Of a DNA stretch of 64,000 bases, positions 1-12,479 are shown piece after piece. How positions within the stretch are numbered: position 1 is the first letter of the stretch; the number at the start of each line of letters is the position of its first letter. Location of the stretch: NCBI GenBank assembly GCA_963210315.1, contig OY723246.1, positions 2,108,001 through 2,172,000 of the forward strand. The letters are read 5' to 3'. The notes under the pieces were generated by a model that was not told the origin of the DNA, did no database searches, and saw only the letters and a program-made list of their open reading frames with translations. The stretch comes from Rhynchopus euleeides. Taxonomy: Eukaryota; Euglenozoa; Diplonemea; Diplonemida; Diplonemidae. Made by a program: the position numbers and the translations under genes.

Positions 1-1409
1 GCCACACCCCTGTGTCGGCGACGCTCGAGTTTGCGTACGGCAGGGATGCCATCGCACAGAAGCTTGCGGCGGAGGGCACGGAGATTAAGTTCAAGCTCCA
101 CACCGCTGACTTCGTCCCCTCTATCGACGGGTCCGTCATCATCATCGTGCAGGGTGTCAAGCTGACGCACGACTCCACGCGCATTTTCTACCACACCTTC
201 CTGCTGGGGCAGGTGCACGGCAGCTACTACATCCACAACGACATCATGCGCATCTGCGACCCTGACGAGGACGAGGTCGAGGAGGAGGAGGAGGAGGAGG
301 CTGAGGTCCCGCCTGTCCAGCAGCCCGCCGCCGTGCCGGCCCGGGCCGTCCCCGCCGCCGCCCCCGTCCCCGCTGAGAAGCCCAAGCCCGTGCAGCAGGC
401 TGCCCCGCAGCAGCCCGCAGCGCCCGCCACGCCGGAGCCGGTGCCTGTGCCCGAGCCTGCTGCTCCTGAGGCCGAGGCGGTGGCAGAGGCAGTGGTGGAG
501 GCTGAGGAGGAGGTGCAGCCGCAGGAGGAGAAGCCTGTGTTCTCCACGTGGGCCAGCATGATCACCGGGTCGAAGGCGACCTCCGATTCGGCGAAGCCGG
601 CGCGTGTGGTGGGCGGCCTCGCGGCAGCCCCGGGGAGCAAGAAGCCCGTTGCGGCCACCAAGCCCGCCGTCGCCGGCAAGACCGGTGCGGGCAAGAAGGG
701 TGCGTGGGGGATCAAGGGCGCTGAGCGCGAGGGGAAGGGGGAGAAGGGAGGCAAGGGCGCCGACCGTCGCGAGCGCCGTGAGCGCGATGTGAACTACAGC
801 TTCTACTCGCTGTATGTGTCGCACCTGCCGGCCAGCTTCAAGGAGACCGACATCGCGGAGGTGTTCGGGAAGTTCGGCGAGGTGAAGGACCAGACCTTCC
901 AGGTATGCCCAGCCGGAGGTGTGGGTGCGGGATGTGCCGGATGCTGACCGTGATGATTTGCAAACCCACCACCACACAGGACGGGCGTCTGGGCAGTGTG
1001 AAGCGTTGCTTCGTCGACTACGACTCGAAGGAGGCCATGGAGGCTGCACTGAGCGGGGAGGTATGCCCAGCACCCTGCGCTCCTGGGTCTTGCGCCACGA
1101 CTTGCTCTCCTGCCAGCAACACCACACCATCCACACCCCAGGTCAAGTTCAATGGCGAGACCCTGCACGTGCAGGAGCGCAAGAGCCCTGCGCAGCGCAC
1201 GGAGGAGAAGGGCGCAAAGAAGGTCTGAATTCTGTTCCTGCAGGGGTTGTGTGATGTGGTTGCGTACAAACCTGGGTTTGCGGAATCCAGTGTGTTGCCC
1301 CCAGTGCCGTCGCTCTGCTCGCTCTTTCCAACACGCTCCGACCCACAACACGCAACAGGACGCCCCGCGCGGCAAGGGCAAGGGCCACTACGCATCGAAG
1401 GGCGAATGA
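1..1409 (+). CDS. G3BP: G3BP-like RNA-binding protein (NTF2-like + RRM), 5' partial
   Basis: The gene is already open at the window edge (frame from base 3). The first ~85 residues are the C-terminal half of an NTF2-like domain (GSYYIHNDIMRI resembles the end of the G3BP NTF2 fold). An acidic run, a Pro/Ala/Glu-rich linker and a Gly/Lys-rich stretch follow, then an RRM starting at SLYVSHLPASF. Proposed exons are 1-902, 980-1060, 1142-1222 and 1359-1409. The first two introns (77 and 81 nt, both phase 0) begin GTATGC and end CAG. The last intron (1223-1358) begins GTCTGA, which is atypical; if it is not spliced the protein ends at TGA 1226-1228. The spliced tail RGKGKGHYASKGE resembles the basic Gly-rich tails of G3BPs, which is why I favour splicing. 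G3BP proteins bind mRNA and nucleate stress granules in the cytoplasm. Family assignment is from domain order. Confidence 0.8.
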
Positions 1410-3031
1410 GCACAGCGAGCTGCTACCCCCAACCCCCTTCTCCCATCCCCCTTATTGCAGCAGCGCACAGAACGTTAGATCTGTGTTTTCCCAACGTGGT
1501 GTCGCCTGGAGACGGGCGAGCGAGTGATTTGGGGGCTGGCGCGCGCCCGCCGGAGAAGCACACACGCGGCACGCCTTTCCAGACCACGCCACCCCTGCCA
1601 CCCCCCCCCCGTGGATCATCAGGGAACGGTGGGGGAGGGCGGGGGGTGGCGTGCATGTTATGGGCAGCGGCAGGAAAACTAGACGAGTCTAGTATAGGGG
1701 AGTGGCCCTTCTAGGGTGTGACCCTATGGTGGCCTTCGCTCTGTGCCACACTGTGTGTCAAACTGTGTCGCTTTGCAGCCAGGGTGTTGCGAGGCGGCGC
1801 GCCGTTCCTCACGATTCTAGCACTTCTTCTCTGAGCAAAGGCTCCGTAGTGTCTGCATGCTGATCAGACATGCCAAGAAGAAAAGGAGCGCCGAGACATC
1901 GAAGGGGGTGGGTGGGTGGGGTTTGCCCGGCATGGATCATGGCCCCACTTTTTTGCTGTGTTGTGTGTGTGTGTTTCTAGTGCCCTGCACTACAAAAGAG
2001 ATTCGCGTGTGTGTTACGTGCCCTGTGTGTGTGTGTGTGTGTGTGTGTCGTGCCCCAGATTTTTAATTTTACCCCCCCCCCCCTGCCCCCCCCCCCTGAA
2101 CGAGCTATAGCACCTCCCCTTTCAATTTTTTGTGCGTTGTGTGTCATCAGGCTATATTGGTTGAAGGGTAATCTCCAATTAACAGACCCGCGAAATCGTG
2201 AACCCACTGCTGGTTGTGTGTGCTGTGCTGTGCTGTGTTGCGTTTGTGCTCCGTGCCCACATGTGTTTTTCAGGCGTCGTGGGGGAGGGGGGGTGGAGGC
2301 GAGAGTTTTGGCTCAGCCTCCGGGGGAGCGTGGGATGGGACTGTGGGGTGGATGAAGCGGTGGACATGGCATTGTCCCCCCCCTTCCCTCCCCCCTCCTC
2401 CAATGTGTACTGCCTGGCCTTTAGAGTGATGGGGCAGCCTCGGTGTGGACACAACAACTCCACCCCTCCCCACAGCTTTGATAGTGCCTGGGTGCCCTGC
2501 GGGCGCTGTGGTGTGTGTGATCGCATCTAGATGGGGTTGGGTTGGGTGGGCGGGAGTGGTTGGGAGGAGAGGGGCACATCTGATTAAAAGTACCCGGGTC
2601 CCGGGGGGGGGTGGGGGGGTGGGGGGAGTCTTGCGCGGCCCTCGGCATCCGCAGAGGTGGTGGTGGTGGGGGGGGAAGAGGGGGTGGGGGGGAAAGGCGG
2701 CGTTGCTTACTTTTTTTGGTACCGGGGGGAAAAAATGCTATATCCGCTTCTTTCCTCCCCACCCCCCCACCCCCCTCACTCCCCCATCTTCTCTCCCTCC
2801 GTGAGTGCAACAGGCGACAGGCATGGGTGTGCGGAGGAGCCCCTGATTCCCTCCCCCTATATAAACATAACAACGACCGGTAAGGCGCAGGGGGTGGGGT
2901 GGGGGGGGGGGGGGTGGTGTGTTGGGATGGTGTGCTGCAGGGGGTGTGGTGTGTGTGTGCAGTGCGGGGGTGTGGGGCACGAAGAGAAGCGTAGGTCTTG
3001 CGTGCCGCCTCAGCGCCCCCCCCCCCCCCCC
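1410..3031. other. Intergenic, low complexity
   Basis: No gene seen. The stretch has a (GT)n microsatellite at about 2023-2048, long C and G homopolymers (for example 2071-2096, 2609-2630, 2903-2914, 3015-3031) and GGT/GGGT-rich runs. All frames are open only because of base composition. Confidence 0.6.
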
Positions 3032-3033
3032 TA

Positions 3034-4181
3034 GGGGGGGTCAAATGCCCCCCCTTTTACGTGGATAAACACGATTTTTCAAAAAACCGGCGCAGAGGCC
3101 CCAAAGCCCCCGTAAACCCTCCAAACCCCCCCAGATCGGTCCGGAAACCCATCGAACCCCACTTTTCCACCATTCCGGGCACCTCAGGTGCCCGAATTGG
3201 GGTACCTAAATTTTGTGCCACCGTTTGGTACCGTACAGTGCCACTGTGTGGGAGGTTGGAAAAGAAAATGCCCCAACACACCACATCTGAGGGTTGCAAT
3301 GCATGTTGCTTGCCAACCACGTCATCCGGTGGGTGTCAGGCGCTATGTAGGTGGCATCAGCCAGGTCTTCGATGTGTTCTGGCTTGTATATATACCTCCC
3401 TGCCTGCGGCACAGGCACTGCCTTTGTCCCCCACACCAGCCACAGAGAGCGTATTGTACTCGGTCCACGGTTGCTGATTCATTGTGATGCGTTGTATCCT
3501 CGAGTGAACGTCACACACTAGTGGCACCACCACCCGCCATCCGAGAGCTGTATTGACTTTGCGCGCTTCCGTTGCATTCACCTCGCCACGCATATTGCAC
3601 TGTTCAGTATCAGTGCTCTTGGGCCAGGCAAAGTAGACCGCAGCAACTACCAATTCTGCACAATGGGTACCACGACAGCGCACTTCGTGTGTTCCCGGAA
3701 GGTACAGCTCGTGTTGCAACAGTCGTTGTCAACACATCCCGGTTGTGGAGCACTGCTGCACAGGAATCACACGACCATCTGGACTTGTTCCGTACCTACA
3801 GGCAGCCTCCCGGTGCATGGTGACAGGGAGGTACATATACAAGCCAGAACACATCGAAGACCTGGCTGATGCCACCTACATAGCGCCTGACACCCACCGG
3901 ATGACGTGGTTGGCAAGCAACATGCATTGCAACCCTCAGATGTGGTGTGTTGGGGCATTTTCTTTTCCAACCTCCCACACAGTGGCACTGTACGGTACCA
4001 AACGGTGGCACAAAATTTAGGTACCCCAATTCGGGCACCTGAGGTGCCCGGAATGGTGGAAAAGTGGGGTTCGATGGGTTTCCGGACCGATCTGGGGGGG
4101 TTTGGAGGGTTTACGGGGGCTTTGGGGCCTCTGTGCCGGTTTTTTGAAAAATCGTGTTTGTCACCCCCATTTGACCCCCCC
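3034..4181. mobile_element. Foldback (long-TIR) element, copy 1
   Basis: The two ends are inverted copies of each other over about 360 bp (3034-3402 against 3824-4181), separated by a ~420 bp unique core. Termini read GGGGGGGTCAAATG at the left and its complement at the right. A TA lies immediately outside each end (3032-3033 and 4182-4183), with poly-C beyond both. A second copy of the same length (1148 bp) is at 44506-45653 with the core inverted relative to this one. No transposase is encoded; short ORFs in the arms are shadows. This is a non-autonomous element; the TA target duplication suggests mobilisation by a TA-specific transposase (inference). Confidence 0.85.
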
Positions 4182-4183
4182 TA

Positions 4184-5131
4184 CCCCCCCCCCCACCCCG
4201 CGCCACCCGCCGAACTCCGCCAAAATAAATAGCTCAGCGAGGGCTCGGGTGGGGGTGTCACGCACAAATAGCGTCTCCGGTGCCAGTGTCATGTCTGAGC
4301 CTCATGTCTGCAGCAACCCACACACACTGCCTCCACACACACACCCCTGCAGGACACACGGGCGGGGGCGGGAGAGGGGGGGGGGCGAGTCCTGTCACAG
4401 GATGGCCCCGCCGAATGGGATCTCCGCCTTCCTGCTTCAGGTATGCAAGGGTGGAGGCGAACAATGCAAAATCGTAGCAACCGTGCTTCCCTCTTCCTTA
4501 ATGGTGACGCTTCCACCACGCTTTAGCCTGCTGCTTTGATGTGGGTGTGGAGCACATGTGATCACGAGATAGCTAGGCACACAGAAAAGGAGCAGGTCGT
4601 CGGAAGCACTCCTACACTTTTGCAGCTCATAAATGTGCTCAAAAAATGCATCTGCAAAGAAGACTCGAGAGACTGCTGCTCTATTTGAGATGGGGGGTGG
4701 GGGTGGTAGGAGTGAGGGAGGTGGTGCCTTTGCCGCCTCTGAGTGCCTTGAGACAACCTTGGATCACCACGCATGCCATCACACAGGTCCAGGGAGCGGT
4801 TAACGCGCATTGTGAGGAGCTAGGGTGCCCTCCCGTGTCGCAGGATGGGTTTCCCGCTGAGGGGGATTTCACGGAGTCTGGGTGGCCAGAGTATGTCCCT
4901 CCCGGAAACGTCGTCTGTGGAAGAATGCCCTTCTGCGCGCCCTTCTCTCTTCTGTGGGAGGGCCTTTTAACGTGTGGCAGATGACTGTGGTTCAGTTCAC
5001 CGACACACATGTGAATCTCTTCATAATTCTTCGAGTGTAGGACTGCACTGATACTGATGTCTGGCACTGCACTGCTACCTCGACACACGCTTTATCCGCA
5101 CTGTATCCGCACACACAGCTTGCAGAGCCTG
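4184..5131. other. Intergenic
   Basis: No convincing gene. A ~35 bp stretch near 4653-4690 (AAGACTCGAGAGACTGCTGC) recurs at about 13997-14020 inside the hAT element, so part of this interval is probably old transposon debris. The downstream gene starts just after a possible acceptor TTGCAG ending at 5125. Confidence 0.4.
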
Positions 5132-8100
5132 ATGGCGGCGATTCAAGAGCCGGATGCGTTTGCACAAATTCTGGGAAAGTTCAAGCAGAGGATGGGTTCG
5201 GCACAGTGGAAAGTCACCGCGTTCGTCCGGACATACCTACAATCGTTGGACGCGGATGGTGCTGAACCACAAAGTGGCGGTGGCGGGGTTGCTGAACCAG
5301 GGCCAGCCGAGGCTGCTGGGCTCCCCGAGGTTGCGTGTGATGTCGACCTCCAAGGCACGGACCGGCTGTCCCTGCTGGCGAAGAAGGTATGTGACAGCGA
5401 ATGCAACCTTGTGAAGGCCCCCGTGCTGCTCTACTCTTACAAGGCTATTTCACCTTCAGCAGGACAACGGGTGTCTCGGGGGGTTGTGTGGAGCACAATA
5501 TTATCCACTGCATGCAATCCTGTTGTCCTCCCACAGATGCTGGCTCATGTAAACAAAAGCCTGGACCTGCGCATCAAGCCGAGCAGCTACGTTCAAACGG
5601 ATGACCTGGAAGATGCCCACATGCTGACGTATGCACTTTGCGAGGATACCGCCAACTTGCATCCCACAACTCCGACACAAGGCAAGCCAAGCGGCGTTCG
5701 CACTGCCCACATTTCACCATCTCACTTCAATGAGTGAAGGCGGATACATCAAGCGACACATCACATCATCTCACCCCACCACCACGCCGCACCACACCCA
5801 CCCCCTGCAGTCTCACTGAGGTCGTTGCGGAGTACCGATCGTCGCCTGAGGCTGTGGTGGCTGTGTTCACAAAGGGCATCCCGGAGGGGCGCTGCGACGA
5901 GGCACGCCCCTTCATCAGGGGTTTTTTGCGCGCGCTTGTTGTGAGTACGGAGGCAGCTGCCGCTGCGCCTGCCCCGAAGAAGGCCACTCCGAGCAGCGCT
6001 TGGCCTGCCCAGCCGGCACAGCCGCAGCAGCCTGTGCAGCCTGCGTCATCTGAAGCACCCCTCTCATCTCACACCGACGATCCGGATGTGGCCCCCGCCA
6101 CCGGCGCCTGCCTCGATAGCGGGGACCTCATTTGGGACGCCAGCACGGATGAGTTCCCGCGCCGCAACACCAGCGATGTGCTCCCCCACCAGGGATCGTC
6201 TGACATCCCCTATGAGTACGACCTCACGGGGGGCCCGCACGCCGGAACAACCAACGACGCGCTCCCTCGCCAGGATTCGTCGGATGAGTATGGTATGCGG
6301 GGCCCGCAAATCGCAGTCTCCTCCCCCGAAAGGGACCCGTGGTATCAAACGACGAACGGGTCTGACTACGCCACGGGGGCTCCTGCCGCGTCCTCCTCTC
6401 ACTACGATGCGCACATGGTGTCCGAGAGGCTGTTCCCCGAGTCGACGCTCAGGAAGTACCCCGGGATTGCCAACCAGGGTGCGACGTGCTACCTCAACTC
6501 CCTGCTGCAGGTGTTGGTGAACATACCGTACTTCCGTGTGTCGCTCTACAAGATGCCTGTGGAGGACGACACAGACGGCGCACAGGGGGAAGACGCCGCC
6601 GACACCAACGGGGCAGAGGGGAAGCGGAACATCCCCCTCGCCCTGCAGCGCCTTGTCTATGAGATTGAGATGATCCGTGAGAGCGGGTCTGCCTATTCGT
6701 CGACAGTGTCCACGACAGGCCTGACTGCGTCCTTCGGGTGGTCTGGCTCGGATGTGCTGCGGCAGCACGACGCGCAGGAGCTGCTGCGCGTGTTGACAGA
6801 CTCCCTCTCGGAGCGGATGGAGAAGAAGAACAAGGACCCGCACTCAAACTTCATCCGGAAGCTGTTCCGGTTTGAGATTGTCCGTTACACCCGCTGCCTC
6901 GACATCGACTACGAGTCGACCAACACAGAGGTTTCCTACGACCTGACGCTGGCTGTGAGTGGCAAGGCGAGCCTTCTCGACTCCTTCGAGGACTACTTCA
7001 AGGAGGAGGTGATGGACGGCGACAACAAATACCAGGTGGAGTTTAAGGACGGCAGGAAGGAGCTCCACCGGGCGGCGCGCGGGGCGCGGTTCCGCTCCCT
7101 CCCCCCCGTGCTGATGCTGCACCTCAACCGGTTCGAGTTCGACCCCTACACGGGGCAGCAGAAGAAGGTCAACGACAGGTTCACCTTCCCGAAGGAGCTC
7201 AACCTGTCGCACCTGGTCGAGGGCAGCCTCGCCCGCCAGACCTCCGACTCCTCCAAGGAGATGCCCCGCGAGGGCACGAGCGAGTCCTTCGCACTCCCAC
7301 ACGACGAGGAGTACCACTACGACCTCCACGCCGTCACGGTGCACAGCGGGACTATCCACGGGGGACACTACTGGTGCTACGCCAAGCCGGAAGGTCCCAC
7401 CGAGCCCTGGGCAAAGTTCAACGACTCTGTCGTGAGCAGCGTCCGCTCCGACGAGGCTGTGGAGGGCAGCTTCGGGGCTGATGCATCGCCGTGGGGCTAC
7501 TCCTCTTACTCCTCGCCCACCACAGCCTACCTGCTGACCTACGTCCGGAAGAGCTGCGTGCAGAAGCTGTTCTCCATGCCCTCCCCCGATGACCTGCAGC
7601 CGGTGCACGACAGGTTCCGCGAGGCGCTGCGCATCGAGGCGGAGCGGAAGAAGGAGCGCGACGAGGCGCACAAATTTCTCGACATCATCCCGATCTTCGC
7701 GTCGGATCTCTGCAGCGAGGGGACCCTGCAGAAGACCCCCCAGGGGCTGTCGGGCGCTGTGCAGGCGAAGAAGGCGCGCTACCTCCGCACCCGAGGGAGG
7801 GAGGGCGCGGAACAGCTCGCAGTGCGCCTCCCGAAGGAGTCGAAGCTGAGCCAGCTCCGTGCCTCCATCCTCAGCCTCCTGCAGTCCCGCCACGGCGAGG
7901 AGTCCTTCTGCGAGTCGCTGAACAACGCCCAGCAGTCGGGGCGCCCGCAGCGCACCATCCGCCTCTGGAAGATCGACCCCGACAACGGGAAGATCACCGG
8001 GGGCTGCCGCACGCCCATCATCACCGAATCCCCCGCCGACGCCTGGGGCCCCGCGGGGTCCTCCCAGGAAGGGTCCCAATCTCTCTACTGCCAGGAGCAG

Positions 8101-10944
8101 GGCGCTGCGGCATCCTTCCGACACATGGAGGAGGCGAGCGGGACATCTCTGGAGTCCTGCTTCGGGTATGTCAGCTCCGCGGTGACGGAGGTGAAGCAGG
8201 AGTTCTGCTACGTCGAGATCCTCGAGCTGGATGCCGGGGGGAACCCCCCGGGCGCCGGGGGCGGGATCCCTGCCTCCATGCCGCACGTCCCGCTGCTGAC
8301 GGGGGAGCAGGCGATGCGCGGGGAGGGGGGGCTTGTCTTCGTGAAGCAGTACAACCCCTTTGCGGAGGACAGCGCGAAGCTCCAGGTTGTCGCGGTGGTG
8401 TCATGCGACTTCGCCTCCACCACCGTCGAGGCGCTGCTGCGCGCCTCCCCCATCAGCGCGGCGAGGGGGGGCAGCGGCGGCGGGTCGGGAAGCGGATCCC
8501 TCGCAGCCTTCGTCGAGGCGAGCGAGAAGAATGTGATCGGGTTGATCCAGAGCGGCTCCCCCAGGGGGTACTCCGGCATGACGGTTGACGACGTCCTCAA
8601 GCTCGTCTCCGACTCCCCATCGCGGCGCAGCCGCTACTCCAGCTGGGGGTACAGCAGCCAGAGCACGGGGTACCCCGGGTGGGGTGCCACATCCTCCTCG
8701 GCAGAGTCGCAGCGCCGCGAGGTGATCCTGATCGTCCAGGAGTACCACTCGGAGCAGCAGCTGGAGTACCTGATGCACCCCGAGCTGGAGAAGGCGGGCG
8801 GCGCGGCGGAGGCGGAGGGCGGGAGCCGCACCCCCCGCGGGCAGGGCACACCCCTCGGCGCGATGAGGTCCCCCCCCTCGACACCCGTCGATTTGCACCT
8901 CTTCGGCTCCGCCAGCAAGGCGGCGGCGGCGCTGCCGCCGCCCCTGGTCCCGGCGGAGGCGGAGGAGAGGGGCGCCGCGGCGCCTGCCGCCGCGGGGGGC
9001 GCGCTCCCCGCCATGGTGTTCAGCTGCCGCGACTATTTCCTGGAGACGCTGCACCGCATGGCTGTGCTTCTGGACCCCTTCCCCTATGAGGTGAAGGCCG
9101 ACGGGTCCATCCCGCTGGCACAGGCGGACCCCTTCACACACCTCATGTGGCACAGGGGGGTGAGGGCCGCACGGCAGCAGCAGCAGCAGGGCGTGGCTCT
9201 CAGCTTCGACGACCCCTCTCCTGATGACACGCCTGTGGCTGCCGCTGCCTTGCCCCCGGCAGGCCTGCAGTGGACCTCCCTGGATGTGTCCCTCAGGAAG
9301 TGTGAGACTGTGCAGCAGGCTGCGGAGCGTGTTGCGCGGAGGCTGCGGAAGCACTACCTCTCGGTGTTCGACTCCGCCTTCGAGGCTGCAGGGGGTGGTG
9401 CCTCCTGCCAGCTGGAGGGGTCCGCTGCAGCCGGCGCCAGGCAGGCCGCGGCTGACCTCACGAAGCGGCACCTCACCGGGGGGAACATCCGCCTGACTGT
9501 CCACAAGAAGTATGACAATAAGCCGGATACATCCCACCTGAAGTACCCCAACACGGAGCTGTCGGATGTCTTCACCGAGAGCAACCTCTACACGACAGCC
9601 CCTGCGGGGTCAACCGGCGCGCCGGACGCCTTCACCTCCCAGGGGTACCACCGGCTTTATTTCGAGCTCCTCCCGACGACGCTGAACGATGCGGAGGACA
9701 TGCCGGAGGCTGTCATCAACATTATGAGCCACCCCGCTCCCTGCAGGGCTGTCCGTCTTGCCGACGGCGGCGGTGGTGGCGGTATTTCCGGAGATGCCCC
9801 GGGTCCCACCGGGATTGCTGAGGCAGGGAAGGGGGTTTCTTCCTCTTCCAGGGCCGATCCCATTTTTCAGCCGGAGTCGTGGTTCCGCACGGAGGTGGTT
9901 GCAGGTGGCGGCGGCGGCGCCGCCGCTGCGCAGCCCGGGGAGCAGCGCTGCGTGGGGCAGCATTACCTCCACCTGACCCCTGCCGCGAGGCGTGCCGAGG
10001 AGGAAGAGGAGGAGGAGGAGGCGGCGCGTGGTGGCTACCGCCCTGTGTCGCATGAGGGGCTGACCGTCGCGGAGGTGTGCCGGTGGGCCCTGAGGCGGCA
10101 GGCGCTCCTGCGGAGGGTGCAGGCGGGGGAGGAGGATGTGGCGGGTGGGGGTCGCCTCCCCGCTGCGGCGCTGTGCACCGACAGGGTGGCAGGGGAGGCG
10201 GGGGGGAGCGCGTCCCTCCTCGACTACTGCCTGGTGATCACCAACGGGGAGCATGAGATTGTGTCTGCCGTTGCGGCGGACTCATCGGAGAGCGTCAACA
10301 CGACGTACTGCCGGAACATGCCGTCCAGTTACTCCTACTATTCATACAACTACACCAAGCCCAGTTATGCGTGGTATCTCCTGCCCCGCCCGAAGGCGAT
10401 CCTGCCTGAAGGTGTGGAAGGCATGGAGATGGAGGGTGTGGCCCCGCCCTCCATGCTCAGCAATGTGCCCCGCTCCACCGGGTATGATGCTGTGGTGGAT
10501 GCATCTGCGGCTCCCGAGGAGGTGTGTGTTCCGGTGGCGCGTGTTGCGGTGGAGAAGGCGTCGAAGAGCCTGTATCATGAGGATGACGTGCGGTGTTTCG
10601 GGGCGCCGTTTGTCGTGAACATCCTGAAGGGCGACAAGGCGGAGCAGGTGCGGCGTCGCGTTGCGGAGCAGCTGCTCGGGGGTCCCGTGGAGGGCGTGTC
10701 CCTCCTGCAGTCGGACCTCCCGATCTACACCAACAGCGGGAACACGCAGCACGCCTGCAACGATGCTGATGTGACGGAGGTGCTCCCGAGCCTGCGGACC
10801 TATTCCTACTACAAATCTGCTGCGTATCTCTGCTGCTCGTTGCCTATTCCCGAGGCGAAGAAGGCGCCTGTCGTCACAGCTTCCACGTCTTCCTCGTATA
10901 AGTATACCGCATCGCGTGGGAGCGAAGGTGTTAAGTTTAAGTAG
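5132..10944 (+). CDS. USP7: Giant USP7/Ubp15-type ubiquitin-specific protease
   Basis: Exons 5132-5386, 5537-5628 and 5811-10944 join in frame to about 1826 residues. Introns begin GTATGT and GTATGC and end CAG; the second is phase 2. The peptidase C19 domain starts near residue 330 with the Cys box NQGATCYLNSLLQ (catalytic Cys near 342). It continues with QHDAQELLRVL, the USP7-like core DGDNKYQVEF and LPPVLMLHLNRFEFDP, and the His box HGGHYWCYAKPEG (His near 635) followed by KFNDSVV. Enzymes of this type remove ubiquitin from substrates in nucleus and cytoplasm. The order and spacing match USP7/HAUSP rather than other USPs. The N-terminal ~320 residues are Ala/Pro/Gln- and Ser-rich; no TRAF domain is evident. 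The ~1150-residue C-terminal part corresponds in position to the USP7 ubiquitin-like repeats but is longer, with Gly/Ser insertions. Start chosen at the ATG seven bases after TTGCAG. Confidence 0.85.
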
Positions 10945-11609
10945 GCAGAAACAGAGGGGGGGGGGGGAGGGGAGGGTGTGAGAAGAGATAAATGGAGAAA
11001 CAGAGAGAGATGAGATGGCGTGTGTGTGTGTGTGTGACTGCCATGTGCCAGATTGCCTGCAGCGAGGGCGCGATGCTGTTTTTATTTTGTTAGTTCGGCG
11101 TAGCCAACTGGGAAAACTTTCTGTGCCTTTAGCTGGATCGTGCGTCCCCACTCACACCACTTCATCAGACCGGGGAGTGGTGTACACAAAGAGTGGGGTC
11201 TGCGTTCCAACAAAACAACTTTCGGCAGTAATTGGTTTGTTGTCTCGTTTTGCTGTCACTTTACGATCCAGCGGGGGCACAGATAGTTTTGGGGGGGGGA
11301 GGAGGTGGTGGTGGAAGGGCGGTGGGGGTGGGGGTGGGGTGCATTCCATCCTCTGCTCCATGGAGTTTCCCCACACCCCCCCCTCTCTCCCCCCCCCCTC
11401 CCCCCCCTCTCGCACTGCCGTTACTACCGCCTGACACTGCCACCACCACCACCACTACCACCACCCCTCCACTCCCCCTCCTCCCCCCCCCCCCCCCAAC
11501 GTGCCCACGAGATACCGGAGAAGGGGTGGGGTGGAAAAGGCGGAATGGATGGCTGGGGAGGGCGTTGTTGGTCAGCTTTTGAACCATTTTTTAGCCGTTG
11601 GTTCGTTGC
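10945..11609. other. Intergenic, purine- and pyrimidine-rich simple sequence
   Basis: GA-rich run just after the USP stop, a short (GT)n at about 11017-11036, G-rich then C-rich tracts (11290-11340, 11375-11410, 11465-11500). No gene seen. Confidence 0.5.
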
Positions 11610-11618
11610 TTTTTGTTG

Positions 11619-12479
11619 CAGGCCTGTCGCTAACTTTTCGATTTTGGAGATTTGGTGGGTTGACGCTCCTGTTTTGGGGGGGGATCAGGGGGGAAAACAC
11701 TAGGGGTCAATTTTTCTCGCGCGCGCTTCGCGCGCGCTCGTGTTGTTGCCTAATTTTCCCGTCGGTGGACCACTAGGTGGGCACGGTGTGAGGCGCTGGG
11801 TTCCTTCCGTGGTTCCTCTCCCGCTCGCGCCATCCTCGGGTGCCGGAGGAAACCCAAAAAATGGCTTTCGGGACCATGATTTACCCCCTGATATGCCACG
11901 GCCGTTGAAGCGCAAGGACTTGGTTACTAGACGGGCACGCGAGATGGGGGGTCTGGGGGGCAGAGCCCCCCAGCCGCCGGAGGCCACGGTAGTGAACATC
12001 TGTTCATTGTGGGCGTACAGATTCTGTGTGAGTTGGCTGCGTCCCCCTGAGGCTACTGGAGTGGTTGGATTCCCTGACCTGGTGGGAATCGAATGACTTG
12101 AGTACGAGACATACACCACAGGGGGGTCTGGGGGCGGAGCCCCCCAGCCGCCGGAGGCCACGGTAGTGAACATCTGTTCCTGCAAAACCATACTCTCTTC
12201 GACGTCGACCCAGTGAAAGTGGGTTGACGCTTGGTCGACGCTTGGTGAGCGTCGACCCAGTGTAACCGGGTCAACGCTAGGTTAGCGTCGACCCAGCGTA
12301 ATAAATGGGTTGACGCTTGGTCCAGGCTTGAATGGCAACCCAGTTCCACTGGGTCGACGCTCCAAGCCTCGACCAAGCGTCAACCCAGTTCCACTGGGTC
12401 GACGCTGGGTCGACGCTTTTTTATGGGGGGGGAAACCCAAAATCACTGGGTCGACGGTCGACGCTTAGCGACATGCCTG
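11619..12479. mobile_element. Mutator-like non-autonomous element, copy A
   Basis: The termini are 15-bp inverted repeats CAGGC(C/A)TGTCGCTAA. A perfect 9-bp direct repeat TTTTTGTTG flanks the element (11610-11618 and 12480-12488). A second copy in opposite orientation lies at 48705-49757 with its own ~9-bp duplication. The interior has a GCGC-rich hairpin near 11718-11739, two copies of a dispersed unit containing GGAACAGATG (minus sense, near 11945-12010 and 12119-12185), and a cluster of GTCGACGCT / GTCGACCCAGT direct and inverted repeats (12200-12475). No transposase. A 9-bp duplication is typical of Mutator/MULE elements; that family call is inference from duplication length. Confidence 0.85.

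Noticed and set aside
227-754. Long minus-strand ORFs opposite coding exons (also 7-9 kb and 29-30 kb)
   Set aside because: Third-codon-position GC bias removes stops on the opposite strand; composition is low complexity and no domain is seen.
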